A stretch of 64,000 nucleotides of DNA, from positions 14,498,193 through 14,562,192 of the forward strand of contig NC_091012.1 in assembly GCF_041146395.1 (NCBI RefSeq), read 5' to 3'. A model generated the notes under the pieces. The model did no database searches. It saw only the letters and a list, made by a program, of their open reading frames with translations, and had not been told where the DNA came from. The DNA is from Eulemur rufifrons. Lineage: Eukaryota; Chordata; Mammalia; Primates; Lemuridae. Positions 22,425-35,017 of this stretch are shown here, one piece after another; positions within the stretch are counted from its first letter, which is position 1, and each line of letters begins with the position of its first letter. A program made the position numbers and the translations under genes.

Positions 22425-25075
22425 GCAGAAGCTTTTTAATTTGATCAGATCCCATTTGTTTATTTTTGTTGTTGCTGTGATTGCTTTGGGGCTCTTTTTT
22501 ATAAATTCTTAGCCTAGGACAACGTCAAAAGAGTCTTCCCCACATTTTCTTCCAGAATTCTTAAGGTTTCATGCCTTAGGTTTAAGGCTGTTATCCAACG
22601 TGAGTTCATTTTTGTGAGACATGAGAGTTGAGGATCCAGTTTCAATCTTCTGCATGTGGACATTCGGTTTTCCCAGCACCACTTATTGAATAGAGATTAT
22701 TTTCCCTAATGTATATTATTGTCTGCTTTGTTGAAGATTAGATGACATTGTGACAATGATTTTATATCTGGGATCACTGTACTATTCCAAAGGTGTATCT
22801 CTCTGTTCTTGTGCCAGTACCATATTGTGTTGGTTACTTTAGCCTCATAGTAAAGATTGAAGTCCTGCAGACAGATCCCTCCCAATTTTTGTTTTTGCTT
22901 AAGATTTTTTTGGCTTTAGGTCTTCTCTGGTTCCAGACTAAGCATAGAATTATGTTTTCTAAATATGTAAAAATGATGCTGAAATTTTGATAGGCATTGC
23001 ATTAATTCTATAGATCACTTTAGGTAGAATGGACATTTAACAATAATGATTCTACCAATCCATTAGCATGATAGGGATTTCCATTTGTGCAGATCTTGTA
23101 CAATTTCTTTTCTCAGTATTTTGTAGTTCTCCCTATAAATATCTCTCACCTCTTTCCTTAAATACATTTCTAAATATTTAAATTTCTTTGATGCTGTTTT
23201 CAAAGGTGTTGTGTCTTTGATTTGATTTTCAACTTGACTGTTATTGGCAGATATGAATGCTACTGATTTGTGTGCATTAATTTTGTATCCTGAGACTTCA
23301 CTGAATCTGTTTATCAATTCCAGGAGTCTCTTGGCTGAGTGAGGCCTTGGGCTTTTCTAGATATAATAGCATACTATCAGCAAAGAGTGAGAGTTTGACC
23401 CCTTCTGACCCATTTGGACACCTTTAATTCCCTTCTCTTCTCTGATTGTTCTGGCAAGGACTTCCAGTACTATGTTGAATAGAAGGGGAGATAGTGAGCA
23501 TTCTTGTCTGGTTCCAGTTCTAAGTGGGAATGCTTTCAGTTTTTCCCCATTCAATATGATATTGGCTGTGTATTTGTCATATATGGCCTTAATAATTTTA
23601 AGGAATGTTCCATCTATGACTATTTTGTTGAGGGTTTTTATCATGAAAGTGTACTGGATTTTATCAAATGTTTTTTCTGTATGTATTCAGAGAATCATAT
23701 GGTTGCTGTTCTTGCTTTTATTTATACAGTGAATTACATTTATACATTTGTGTATATTGAACCAGCCTTGCATTTCTGGGATAAAGCCCACAAATTCCTG
23801 GTGAATTATTTTCTTGATGTGCTATTGAATTCAGATTGTAAAAATTTTGTTTATAATTTTTGCATGTGTATTCATGAGGGATATTGGTCTGTAGTTTTCT
23901 TTTTTTGCTACATCCTTTCCTGGCTTTGGTGTCAAGGTGATATTGGCTTTGTAGAATGAGTTGGAGAGGATACCATCCTTCTCAATGTTGTCGAATAATT
24001 TCTACAGTATATGTATGAGCTCTTCTTTGTACGTCTGTTAAAATTCAGATGTGAATCCATCTTGTCTGGACCTTTTTGGGGGGGAAGATTTTTTTTGTTG
24101 CTCCAATTTCTATGCTTGATATTGGTCTTTTCAGGCATTCTATTTCCTTCTGATTGAGCTTAGGGAGCTTGTGTGTTTCCAAGGATTTGTCCATTTCATT
24201 CACATTGTGTAGCTTTTGGGCATATAGATTTTTCTAGTATTCAAAGATAATTTTTTGTATTTCCATGATGTCTATAGTGACCTCTCCTTTTTCATTTCTG
24301 ATTGAGTTTATTGAAGTCCTTTCCTTTCTAGTTCTTGTCAATCTAGCAAGAGGGCTATCAATTTTGTTTATCTTTTCCAAAAACCAGCTTTTTGTTTTAT
24401 TGATCTTCTGTATAGTTTTTTTATTCTCAATTTCATTTAGTTCTGCTCTAATCTTAGTTATTTTCTTTCTTCTGCTAGGTTTACAATTAATTTTCTCTTC
24501 CTTTTCCAGTTCCTTGAGAAGATTTATTAGTTTTTTGATTAGCTTTCTGACTTTTGGATGTGAGCATTTAATGCTATTAGTTTTCCTCTCAGGAATGCTT
24601 TTTGCTGTATCACACAGGTCTTGATAGCTTATGTCCCCATTATCATTGAATTCAAAGAATTTTTTATCTCCATCTAAACGTATGCCTTCACCCAGCAGTC
24701 ATTTAGCAATAGATTTTAGTTTCTGTGATTTTGTGAAGTGGTGAGCATTTCTGTTGTAAATGATCTCTAGTTTTATACCACTGTGATCTGAGAAGATACA
24801 TGGTAAAATCTCTGTTTTTTAAAATTTGTTGAGGTCTGATTTGTGGCCTAGGATGTGGTCTATTTTGGAGAAAGTTCCATGAGTTGAGAAGAAAGTATAT
24901 TTGGCTTTATTTGGGTGGAATGTTCTGTAGATGTCGGTTAGACCCATCTGTTCTAGAGCTCTGTTTAAGTCCATTATTTCTTTGCTCATTTTTTGTTTGG
25001 AGGATCTGTCCATTTCAGACAGTGGGGTGTCAAAATCCCCCACTACTACGTCATTACTGTCTATCATACTATTAC
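22425..25075 (-). mobile_element. Older L1 fragment (L1-C), antisense, ORF2 only
   Basis: On the minus strand this covers ORF2 from within the endonuclease (GDFDTPLSEMDRSSKQ near 25010-25050) through RT to the position equivalent to LKSFCTAKE at 22425. Both the 5' UTR/ORF1 and everything 3' of that point are missing. The sequence is more diverged than L1-A, L1-B and L1-I and has many frame breaks, so it is an older insertion. Its 3' break lies only about 38 bp from the equivalent break in L1-B. Confidence 0.8.
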
Positions 25076-25529
25076 TATATCATGGAAATATACTTTCTTC
25101 TTGCCAACTATATACAGCATTTGCCAAAACTTTGTGATCTCCACAACTTTATATCTCTAACATGCAATTTCTATGCATAGTAACTAAATGAAATTCCAAC
25201 TTTTTGCCCTTAGTGTCACTTTCCAGAAGGTCCTAAAAACCCTCCTAACTTTTCCTTGATTGAGGACTTCTGTTTCTCCATTTCTCCAACCTTCCTCATT
25301 GTTGAAGATTGATCACATTTCAAACATTTAAAACAATCAATCCATATTCAAAAAATCAAAATTAATATAAAAATTGTGACAGGAAAAGTATTAAATTTTA
25401 AATAAATACAGAATATCCGACTGTACACTTAAACAAAAAATGTCATTCAATAATTTAATAACCATAGGTTAATGGGCAACCTTAAATTAATTTAGGTTAC
25501 CATGTTATACATTTTAAGTGGACATTCAG
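25076..25529. other. Unassigned AT-rich spacer
   Basis: No coding frame or repeat recognised. Confidence 0.4.
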
Positions 25530-25945
25530 TATAGTGGCATCAAGTGCATTCACATTACTTTATAATGATCAACACTATCCATCTATGAAACAACTTTTAC
25601 TTCCCCTAACTGAAGCTCTGTAACTATTGAACATTCTTCCCTGCCCAGCTCTTAGCAACCACCATTTTTCTTTCTGTCTCTATAAATGTGGTTGCTCCAG
25701 GAACATCACATAATGAAATCATACATTATTTGTTTTCTTCTGATTGAGTTATTTCACCTCTAGTAATGTCCTGAAGTTCATCCATGTTATATCATGTGTA
25801 AGAATGCCCTTCATTTTTAAAGGTGAATAATACTTCATTGGATGTATGCAGCCCATTTTGTTTATTCATTCTTTCAGCTGTGGCCATTGTGTTGCTTCTA
25901 GTGGCTTCAGCTGTATATTTGAGTATCGATTTAATGCAGTGTTTG
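25530..25945 (-). mobile_element. Ancient L1M 3' portion, antisense
   Basis: The blocks ctgcccagctcttagcaacc, tcatacattatttgttttc, 'gtcctgaagttcatccatgt' and gaataatacttcattggatg match, in order, the antisense of old mammalian L1 3' ends. Decayed, no frame. Confidence 0.65.
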
Positions 25946-28920
25946 ATAACAGATGTTAGATATTTTATTTCAATGAGATAAACATATATAGCACAAAATA
26001 TAGCAATTTCAAATAATCATCTGTTTAAACATGCAAGAGAGGTTTATGTGTTTTCAGAGAGTAAATTCAACAACTGAAATGTCTTTTCAGCTTAGGAAAT
26101 ACAAGTTCTTATTGGGTTATTTTTACTTGTGGTTAAGTAGTTTTTAAAATTTGATATCATTATCTCTTGACATTTCAATGGATATAGATGATACTTTTAT
26201 TTTTTATTTTTAGGTGAAATAATTTTAAAAAATAAGGTCAGTTTTGTATGGATCTAATTGCTCATCATGCTTTAGCATTTAGACTAATCTGAAGATTAAC
26301 TAAATTTGTCAATAAAATGAGTTGAAGGTAATTATATTTCTCTCAGATGTGATGTTCAATTATTTGCCTTATTAAAATCATAGCCAATATTTACATATTA
26401 GAGTAGTGACATAATTTGCCACTAATTAAAGAATTTATAAATCTACAATAATGATTACCTGGGAAAATTCCTTAAGATATATCCATGGATAAATATGTGG
26501 TTAAGATTTAAAGAAATTAAATTATCATACAAATAGAATATCTGCAATGTTATTTAAAGGAGAATTGAACCTGAAAATTGACTAGTGTAAGAGTGAGAAA
26601 ATTTGGTACCCTGGGGAACAAATATTTTCTTTTTTTGTTTTTCTTCATTATGGCTTCAGAAAGCGGGAGAATTTTAAAATATGTTTTCTTCTGTTTTCAG
26701 ATTCTCTTGTTTAAAAGGGTGATAAAATTGTGACATCTTTACTTTATATTACATTGATCTTTTTTGCAATGTTAGTAGTAGGCACATATATGTCCCATTT
26801 TTTCTCATCAGGAACTCCTTGATTAATCATAGAACATCTAGAACACTGTCTATAATATCCTATTCTGCACTTTTCTGATCCCTGTTCACAAAACTTAATA
26901 TTAAAACTGTATATCTTTTACCTAGGATTCTTAAATAATTAATCAATCTGTTCTGTCAAAAATAAAATAGTAACAGCAAAATCATTTATTTGACAGAATT
27001 TACGGTTTATTACAAGAGTTTTAGCTCAATGACTTTGTCAAAAAGCATGTTTTATTTCTTCATATTATGGAATGGATAATAGACAGAATGTTATTATCCA
27101 TTCTAAAATATATACAGTGGTATAATTGTGGATTTTCTGAATTTCAAACTTCATAAGCAAATTATTAAATATTAGTGGATTGAGTTGGATTATCATGACT
27201 TACTCATGAAGATAAAAATCATGATGTCTTCATGAGCTGAATGTTCTCTCTGTGCAACATCTTCTTATTGTCCCTCTTGGGGTAGAAAAGAAATCTTCTA
27301 GCGTGGCTGTGTTGGATTCTCTCATATCAGAGGCTAGGATGTACTATTGAGGGGTGTGTCCAATTTTTCTTTTTGCCTAAATATACTCTTCTATTAAATA
27401 GCCAGAGTTGTATAAATCTGATTCTTTGGATACCAAAGATATTTAATTTTCACAGACATTTTATAGATTCCTGGAATTTCAGTATACTTCCTGCGTGCTT
27501 TCAGAAAGCTGTGATTTATTAAATCAAGAGACAATTATTTAGAAACAAAAATAAAATGTAAATAGATGATCTTGTAAAGGGATGATGTTGAAAAATACAT
27601 TAAGAAGTGAAGTAATGTCATTCTGGCCTTACTTGTCTGTAGATTTGTAGGAAGGGAACATTAAACATGGTCATATTGAGAGACCAGCTCTTGTCAAAGA
27701 CAGTAGTTAAAATGAAATATAACCATGGTAGAATCCAGCTACCTTTTCTTTTATTGAACTAAAGTCAAAAAAATTACTGCTACATTGTAAGTATCAATAT
27801 TTTTCCATCCATGTAATGTAATTGCATTTTATTTTTATATTTTATATCTTGGCATCTGTGTAATAAAGTCAGTGCTACAGCAAAAACATAAAAAGCACAT
27901 TGCATTCATTTTGCCAGGCACTTTGGAGTTTGATTTTATTTGGGGCTGTAGCTCATTAATTTGCTATTGCTTGTTCTTGTTTTTTTTTTTTTTTTTTAAT
28001 ATATACAGCCTGCCATCCTTGGATCGCGGTCCACTCTTTTATAAGTTCTGTGACCTCTGGTTTCTCTACTAGAAAATACAAATCTTAGATCCACAACTGT
28101 AAACATGACATTTTAAAAAATGTCTCATGAAATTGAAGATGGGAAAAGTTGTTTGCCCTTGACAAAACATGAGCTATTGTAATTGCTTGATCCAGGTAAG
28201 TTCCAGTTGTCATTTTGTTTATTAGAAGGTAAGCCCTCTGTAGATTTTAGTACACTTCTGCCTTTGGATCTTGAATCTAAGCAAAGTGGCAATCCTATTC
28301 TGATTAGATTTTTTAGTATTGATCATATGTGTGCAGTCTGTATTTAAAGTCAAGTTGTCTCATTTCCTGTGAAAAACCCCAGGCTCTTAAAAAGAAGAAG
28401 AAGACTGAAAGAAAAATGAAATAAAAATTTTAGATCCCTAAAATACAGTAACCAAAATTTAATAGAAAACTTTCATTGCAGTTCAACTCAATATCGAAAT
28501 GGAAACAAGAGATGGAAAAGTCTGTGAATTTAAGGATAGATAATGATCAGGGTTTCCTCGGGGACAGTCTCTATTGTCTTAAATTTTTGTATGAGTCATA
28601 CATTTCTATATCTTTGTAGGACACAAAATTTCAGTTTAAAACTGCACATCTCAAATAACATAAGGTGGCAACTGTGGAAATCAACTCCACCAACACTCTC
28701 AGTTTGCTGCCATCTGTGGCTGCACGCTATACTTCTTTTTCTTTATTTATTAATTTTTCTCAACTAGTTCTGTAAACTCTGTATTCTTTATTAAGTATGA
28801 TCTGTGAACTTTCTGCCTGGTTAGTTAGTGGTCACTTAGTGATTGAAAATAATTTCCTTAAATACCTGAAACCCACAAATTTCTCAGTCTTTGCTGAGGG
28901 TTTCTGTATGAGTGTTAGGC
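25946..28920. other. AT-rich non-coding interval
   Basis: About 3 kb with no convincing gene. A T17 tract lies near 27980-27997. A weak HAL1/L1-like stretch may lie at 28380-28545. The rest shows no recognisable structure. Confidence 0.4.
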
Positions 28921-29636
28921 ACATGTGTATTTTATTTTATTTTATTTTCAATTTCAGAATATTATGGGAGTACATTCATTTTGGTTACATATAATGGCTT
29001 TGACTCTCCCAAGCCAGAACTACAAGTGTGCCCTTCCCCCATACAGTGCGCTCCACAACCATTGGTTGTGAGTTTATTCAACACCATCACCCTCCTTTCA
29101 CCTAACTGGCACCCAATGAATATTACTTCCATGTGAGCACCTTAGTGTTGATCTGTTAGTACCAATTTGATGGTGAGTACATGTGGTGCTTGTTTTTCCA
29201 TTCTTGTGATACTTCACTTGGAAGGAGGGTCTCCAGCTCTATCCAGGATAATATAAGAGGTGCAAGATCATCATTGTTTTTTGTAGTTGAGTAGCAATCC
29301 ATGGTATACATATACCAAATTTCATTAATCCACTCATGTGTTGATGAGCACTTGGGTTGTTTCCACAACTTTGTGATTGTGAATTGTGCTGCCATAAACA
29401 TTCCAGTGCATGTGTCTTCATTATAGAATGTCTTTTTTTATTCCTTTGGGTAGATGCCTAGTAGTGGGATTGCTGGATGAAATCGTATTTCTATTTTTAG
29501 TTCTTAGAGCTATCTCCAATTACTTTCCACAGGGGGTGTACTAATTTGCAGTCCCAAGAGCAGTGTAAGAGTGTTCCTATCTCTCCACATCCACACCAGC
29601 ATTAGTTGTTTTGGGACTTCTGGCAATAAAGGGAAT
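28921..29636 (-). mobile_element. 5'-truncated L1 (L1-E), antisense, older copy
   Basis: Begins with a (TTTTA)n-type tail at 28926-28947, then the family's 3' terminus (attatgggagtacattc), a C-rich 3' UTR with one unit, and the ORF2 C-terminus back to the [19 protein letters not shown] position near 29600. It is clearly more diverged than L1-D, L1-F or L1-I. Confidence 0.8.
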
Positions 29637-29649
29637 TGAGTCTAAAAGG

Positions 29650-30250
29650 TAAAGGAACATTTGAGAACATTTCCCCAAAGAGAAAATGTCAAGAAAATGA
29701 ATTTATCAAAAATAACCAAATAGAAATCCTGGAGTTTAGAAATATAATAATCTAAAATTAAAAAAATACTGGAGCACCTCGACAGTAGTTTTCAACTGGC
29801 ACAAGAAAGATTAACTGATGCCGAAGACAAATGGGCTAAAATGAAATAGATGAACTATAACCAGTGGTGGAGAGGTTGTGGAGAAACTAGAGCCCTTATG
29901 CATTTCTGATGGGAATGTAAGTTGGTGCAGCTTCATTGGAAGACAGTGTGGTGTTCACCAAAAGGTTTAATGTTCAGTTATCATATGATGTAGCAATTGC
30001 ACTTCTAGGTATATGACAAAGAATAAATATCCAAAACTTGTACACCAATGTTCATAGCAGCATTGTTCTTAACAGCCAAAAATTGAAAATGAGCCAAATG
30101 TCCATTGACTTATGAGCAAATCAATAAAATGTGATACATCCATTAAAAAAGATAGATCAATAGTAATCATCCAATCTAAAAAGAAAATGAAAACATTCAA
30201 AAACTAAGGAAAAAAGCTTTATGGTCCTGTGGAGGGTCTTCTGGAACAAT
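29650..30250 (+). mobile_element. Ancient L1M/HAL1 fragments, sense
   Basis: The segment 29660-29860 resembles an old L1 ORF1 coiled-coil region (accaaatagaaatcctggag). The segment 29870-30150 is an old ORF2 C-terminus (gtggagaggttgtggagaaa through 'tgtccattgacttatgagca'), followed by another ORF1-like stretch. Joining of non-adjacent parts suggests a HAL1-type or rearranged copy. Confidence 0.6.
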
Positions 30251-30429
30251 AATAAGATAATTTTTTTTGTGTTAAACTCTGATGGTGAGAAAATAGTGCA
30301 GTGCAGAAAACATTTTAACAAATACTGACTGAAAACTTACTGAATAACCGATCTTCACTGAAAAATCTAAGACTGAAACAAGGAATGTGGTCTTTCTCTG
30401 AAGCAGATGTGAACCATCATAGGCTGAGA

Positions 30430-31460
30430 AATGGTTTCTGAAAATAGCAAGTCCTAATTTCTGAACCCTGTGACACTTACCTTATAGAGTAAAGTCTTTG
30501 CAGATGTGATTAAATTAAAGATCTTGAGGTGAGATTACCATGGATTATGGGCACGGTCCCTAAATACCATTACCTCTTGCGTTACAAGAGGGATGTTTAG
30601 TTATGTCAGAAATCACTCCCATCTCTCCCCCACTATCTCTTATGTGGGTTGTTTGGCTGATTCTGGAAACTAAATTGATACCAGGCAGATTAACAAGAGA
30701 AAATCATATAAATGTTATTAGTTTTGCACATACATGGGGATCTTCACAAGAAAATGTTCTTGGAGGAAGTGGCCAAAGCAAGATCCTTTTATTCTTTTTA
30801 GACAAAGAATGATAAATTTGAGAAGAAATGACAGGGCAAAGAAACTCTGGCAAGGGAAAATACATTTCTAGGTGAGTCACTAGGAGATGTATGTGAGGGC
30901 GTAAAAACAGTAGAAGACAATGGTTACTTCATTAAGGATATTTTTTCAGGTTTATTGCTGCCCTCAAGTCCCAGTCTCTGATGATAAGAGCTATTTTCTC
31001 AGGGTGTTATATGGATGGTACCACTTTTTGACTTGCGGCATGAAGGAAGTGTTAAACTGATAGCCCTTTCCAAAACAACAATTTCTCCATATTTTCATCT
31101 CAAAATAATCATTATGCCAATTTGGCATATTTTTTGGATGGCATATCCTTTACTCCTGAAAATGTAAAGGAAATTTTGAGTTAGACAAAAGAGAAGGTGA
31201 TGTGACCACAGAGGCAGAGATTGGAGTGATGCAGGCAAAAGGAGAGGGACTCTGACAGTCATCAGTGCAGGAACAGGTAAGACCTGATTCTTCTCTAGAT
31301 CTTCTGGAGGGAGCACAGCCACGCTGACACCTTTATTTCAGCCTTGAGATACTAGTTGTGCACTTCTGATGCCAGACCCATGAGAAAACAAATTTCTGTG
31401 TTTTAAATCCTGACATTGTGGCAATTTGTTTTAGCATACATAGGAAAGCAATATATAAAT
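30430..31460 (+). mobile_element. MLT1-type LTR split by an insertion
   Basis: The first part (about 30430-30600: 'gcagatgtgattaaattaaa', gatcttgaggtgagattac) and last part (about 31195-31460: agaggcagagattggagtg, ggagggagcacagccacgc, 'ttctgtgttttaaatcctga') together match the mammalian MaLR MLT1 LTR in order. They are separated by about 590 bp of unrelated sequence. Confidence 0.65.
30601..31194. mobile_element. Probable LTR-like insertion inside the MLT1 element
   Basis: This segment interrupts the MLT1 consensus. Phrases such as 'attaacaagagaaaatcata' and 'ttttttggatggcatatcct' recall a repeated LTR-type family that I cannot name. Borders are approximate. Confidence 0.4.
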
Positions 31461-31878
31461 TTTGAGAATCACTGAGGCAGTCTGACACTCATTATGAATG
31501 ATTTTGAAGAAGAAAAAGAAAAAATAATGATAAGGAGGAAGATCAAGAGGAGGAAGAGGAGGATGCAGGCATTCTATACAGTAAAGACAAAGGGGTCAAC
31601 TCATCAAGATGAGATAACAATTGTAAATATGGATTCACCTAGTATGTCTTTCAAGAAATTTGCCAGTTTCCTCTAAGATATTAAATTCATGGCCCTAGAT
31701 TCATTTGTAGTGTTCTTTATTATCCTTTTAATCTCAATGTGATAATTTGTGATGTCTCTCATTGTTCAGGGGATAGCTTGGCTAAAGTTGTATGAATTTA
31801 TTGATCTTTCCAAATAACCAGTTTTTATTTTTCAGATTTTTTCAAATGCTTTCATGTTTTCAATGTCATTGATTTGTA

Positions 31879-32157
31879 TTTTTTTTTTTAATGACTAACT
31901 CTGGTACCCTGGGTAGAGTGCAGTGCTATCATCACAGCTCACTACAACCTCAAACTCCTGGGCACAAGCAATTCTCTTACTTCAACCTCCCAAGTAGCTG
32001 GGACTACAAGTGCATATCACTGGCTGATTTTTCTATTTTAATAGAGATGGTGTTTTGCTCTTTCTCAGCCTGGTCTCAAACACCTGAGCTCAAGCCATCC
32101 AGCTGTCCTGGCCTTCCAGAGTGATAGTAATACAGGAATGAGGCACTATGCCTGGCT
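31879..32157 (-). mobile_element. Dimeric Alu SINE, antisense
   Basis: The poly(T) at 31879-31889 is the A tail. On the minus strand a left arm (ggccaggcatagtgcctc start) is followed by the middle A-rich linker and a right arm ending before the tail. The middle sequence 'gagaaagagcaaaacaccat' matches the strepsirrhine form (gagcaagagcgagacc) better than human Alu. Flanks share a degenerate tgattt-T-rich duplication. Inherently RNA polymerase III-type, now mutated. Confidence 0.88.
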
Positions 32158-32434
32158 GATTTCTTTTTTTTTTTATTTAAATATAACTTTTCCTCTACTT
32201 GCTTTATACTTAAATTGTTCTACTTCCTCTATTTTCCTAAGGTGGAAAATCAGTTTATTGATTTCAGATTTTCTTTACAAATAGATGAATTTAATGCTAT
32301 AAATTTCCATCCCTTCTTCTTTCTCTGTGTTACTACAAAACTAGATAATTGGTGTTAACATTTACCTCAATTTTTTTAAAGATCCCGCTTGAGATTTCTG
32401 CTTTGGTCCATGAATTTTTGAGGATTGTGTTAAC

Positions 32435-33345
32435 AGGTACACAAAAAGATGCTCAATTTCACTAATTATCAAGAAAATGCAAACTGAGCCACAATGGGTT
32501 ATTATCTCACACACATTGGAATGACTGTTATCAGAAAGAAGAAACATAATATAAGTTGGGAAGTATATGGAGAAAAGAGAACCCTTAAACAATGTTGGTG
32601 GAAAGGCAAATGGTATAGCCACTATGAAATCACTATGCAGGTTTCTCAAAAAATTAAAAATTGGACTACTCTATGATACAGGAATCCTACTTTTGGGTAC
32701 ATATCACAAAGAAATGAAATCAGTATGACAAGGGAATATCTGCAATCTCATTTCTTTATACCATTTTTCAAAATAGTCAAGATATGAAATAACCTATATG
32801 TGGATTGACGGAGGAATGGATAGAGAAAATGTGGTACAGATATACAATGAGATATTCAGCCTCAAAAGGAAGGAAATTCTGCCATTTGTGACAATGTAGA
32901 TTAACCTAGAAGACATTACGGTAAATGAAATAAGCCAGACACAGGAAGATAAATACTGCCTGATCTCACTTATATGTGGAAATATAAAATGTCAAACATG
33001 TAGAAACAGATGGTAGACTTGTTGCTTCTACGAGCTGGAGAAAGGGTGAAATGAGATGTTAGTGAACTGATACAAAGTTTCAGTTATGTAAGATAAGTTC
33101 TAAACAACAAAATGTGTATAGATAGCAATATTGTATTGTATGCTTATCAGTTGCTAAGAAGAAAAATCATAAATGTCATAAGAACAAAAATATTGTATCA
33201 CTGTAAGTGACTGATGTGTTAATCAGGTATATTTGGGTGAATATTTCACAATGTCTATGTACGTCAAATTATCAAGTTGTATAAGTGAAATGCATATGAT
33301 TTTGCTTCTAAATTATGCCTCAATAATATTGGGGAAAAGTGTTGT
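32435..33345 (+). mobile_element. Old L1M 3' end, sense, nested in antisense L1M
   Basis: Covers a decayed ORF2 C-terminus ('gatgctcaatttcactaatt', 'aaccacaatg'-type block, 'gatgttggtggaaaggcaaa'-like block) and the characteristic old L1 3' UTR end (taagccagacacaggaaga through 'tgcctcaataatattgggg'). It interrupts the antisense L1M fragment. Confidence 0.72.
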
Positions 33346-33540
33346 TTATTCCTTAATATTTGGGGATTCTTTCTCTATCTTTATGTTGTTGATTTCTACT
33401 TTGATTCCATTATAGTCAAAACATAGTGTGATATCTACTTTTATAAATGTTATGGTATGCTTTATAGCACAATATAAGAAGTTTCAAGATATTTCTTCTC
33501 ATGTTTTTATAATGTATCCTTAGAAGATAATAGTTTTTTT

Positions 33541-34091
33541 TTTTTATTTTGAAACATGTCAGAATTCTGGAGGTAATTGGACTATATATGAGGTATTTAA
33601 CTGATGACTGATGTGCCCTTATTCTGATTCTAGATTTTTATTTAACTTTTTCCACACTTGCTTCATATAATTTATTGATAAACTGAGTAAACACACAGGA
33701 ATTAATCCATATAATTAATTAATGCATTTATCTAAGTTTAGGGACTACTAACCAAAAAGGATGTTTACTGTGATTGTGAGACGATTTCAATTTCTAGAAC
33801 TTTAATAAAGGAAAAAATATGTCAAAAGTACATGTTCAAATTAAACAGTGATTATGCCCTCTCTTCCAATGTGTCAAGTGTCATATTCTAGAACTCTCTG
33901 AAGATTCCTTAGTAAATTCTGGTGAAAGGCAAATGAATTTATTTACTGAAACTAAAAGATGAAGAGCAGGGCAAAATGAATTTGAGGTGCTGGAAAGTGG
34001 TTTGTGATTTAATTTGGTGTAATTATGTACAGATGGTGAATGTAATGCTTTTTGAAACTGTCTCCAAATTTAACAAATAAGGAATGAGAGA
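33541..34091. other. Unassigned interval
   Basis: AT-rich sequence preceding the olfactory receptor pseudogene. No element recognised. Confidence 0.4.
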
Positions 34092-35017
34092 ATGACACGG
34101 CCAAACAACCAGAATTCAGGGCTGATTTCATCCTCTTGGACCTGTTTCACGGGCCCCAGGCTCCCTGGCTTCTCTTTGTTCTCACCATGCTGGAGCTTCT
34201 GGTCCTTTTTGGCAACACCATGGTCGTCCTCCTCATTCAGACCTACCCACTTCTCCACTGCCTCATTTTTTTTTTCTCATCCAGCCATCTCTGATGTACT
34301 TGTTCTAGATTTCCATTGTTCACCCCCAGATGGCCCTCAACTTTCTCTCTAGGAATAATCACATCTCTTTCACTGACTATGGCATTCAGCTATTGCTCTT
34401 CATGACCCTGTTGGCAGGAAAGTGTCTGATGTTGGCCATCCTGGCTTAGGACCTCTTTGTGGCCATCTGTCACCCATTGCATTGCCTCATCCACATTCCC
34501 CATGATCTCTATGTGTGTCTGGTGCTTGCATCTTGGTTGAGCGCAGTGCTCAATGCCTTGATCCATGTGCTCTACACTCTGACTTTTTGTTACTTCACCT
34601 CCAGGGAAAGCTGTCATTTCGTTTCTGAGTTCCGAGCTGTTTTGAAACTAGTTGTGCTGACAATTCCCTCTATCAAAAGGGTCTTTTTGTCAGTGGTGTT
34701 ATTTTTCTCCTCTCTCCTATATTAGCCATTATGGACTCCTATGGAAGTACACTGTGCACTCTACTGGTGACAGCCTCAAGACTGGGGCACATGGGAACCT
34801 TGGCTACTTACTCCTTTCACATGCCCTTGGTGTCTCTATTCTATGTGGCTGCCATTACCAAGTACCTTCCACCAAAATCTCACTCCCCTGTCCAGGAGAG
34901 GTAGTCTCTGTCTTCTACGCGATCCTAACACAAATGCTCAACCCTCTCACCTACAGTCTGAGAAACAAGGATGTCTTTGGATCCCTCAGGGGAGTTCTCA
35001 GAAAATCGAGAATATGA
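34092..35017 (+). pseudogene. Olfactory receptor family 2 pseudogene, near full length
   Basis: A seven-helix odorant receptor reading frame of about normal length (roughly 310 codons) is scattered over frames. ATG at 34092 gives a polar N-terminus, then a frame change near 34120 leads into ADFILLDLFHG and a TM1 with LFGNTMVVLLI. The TM2 region has a T-run indel near 34267. In TM3 the MAYDRY-type motif reads LA-stop-DLFVAICHPL (TAG near 34447), a direct nonsense mutation. TM4-TM6 have further breaks near 34720, and TM7 is SVFYAILTQMLNPLTYSLRNK with NPLTY in place of NPLIY. It is a dead gene. Confidence 0.9.

Larger units (their letters stand above)
31690..33540 (-). mobile_element. Ancient L1M ORF2 fragment, antisense, host of nested insertions
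   Basis: Three pieces (about 31690-31878, 32158-32434 and 33346-33540) read consecutively as the antisense endonuclease/RT linker of an old L1. An Alu splits the first two and a sense old L1 splits the last two. The split sides share gtgtt around the second insertion, consistent with a short target-site duplication. Confidence 0.65.
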
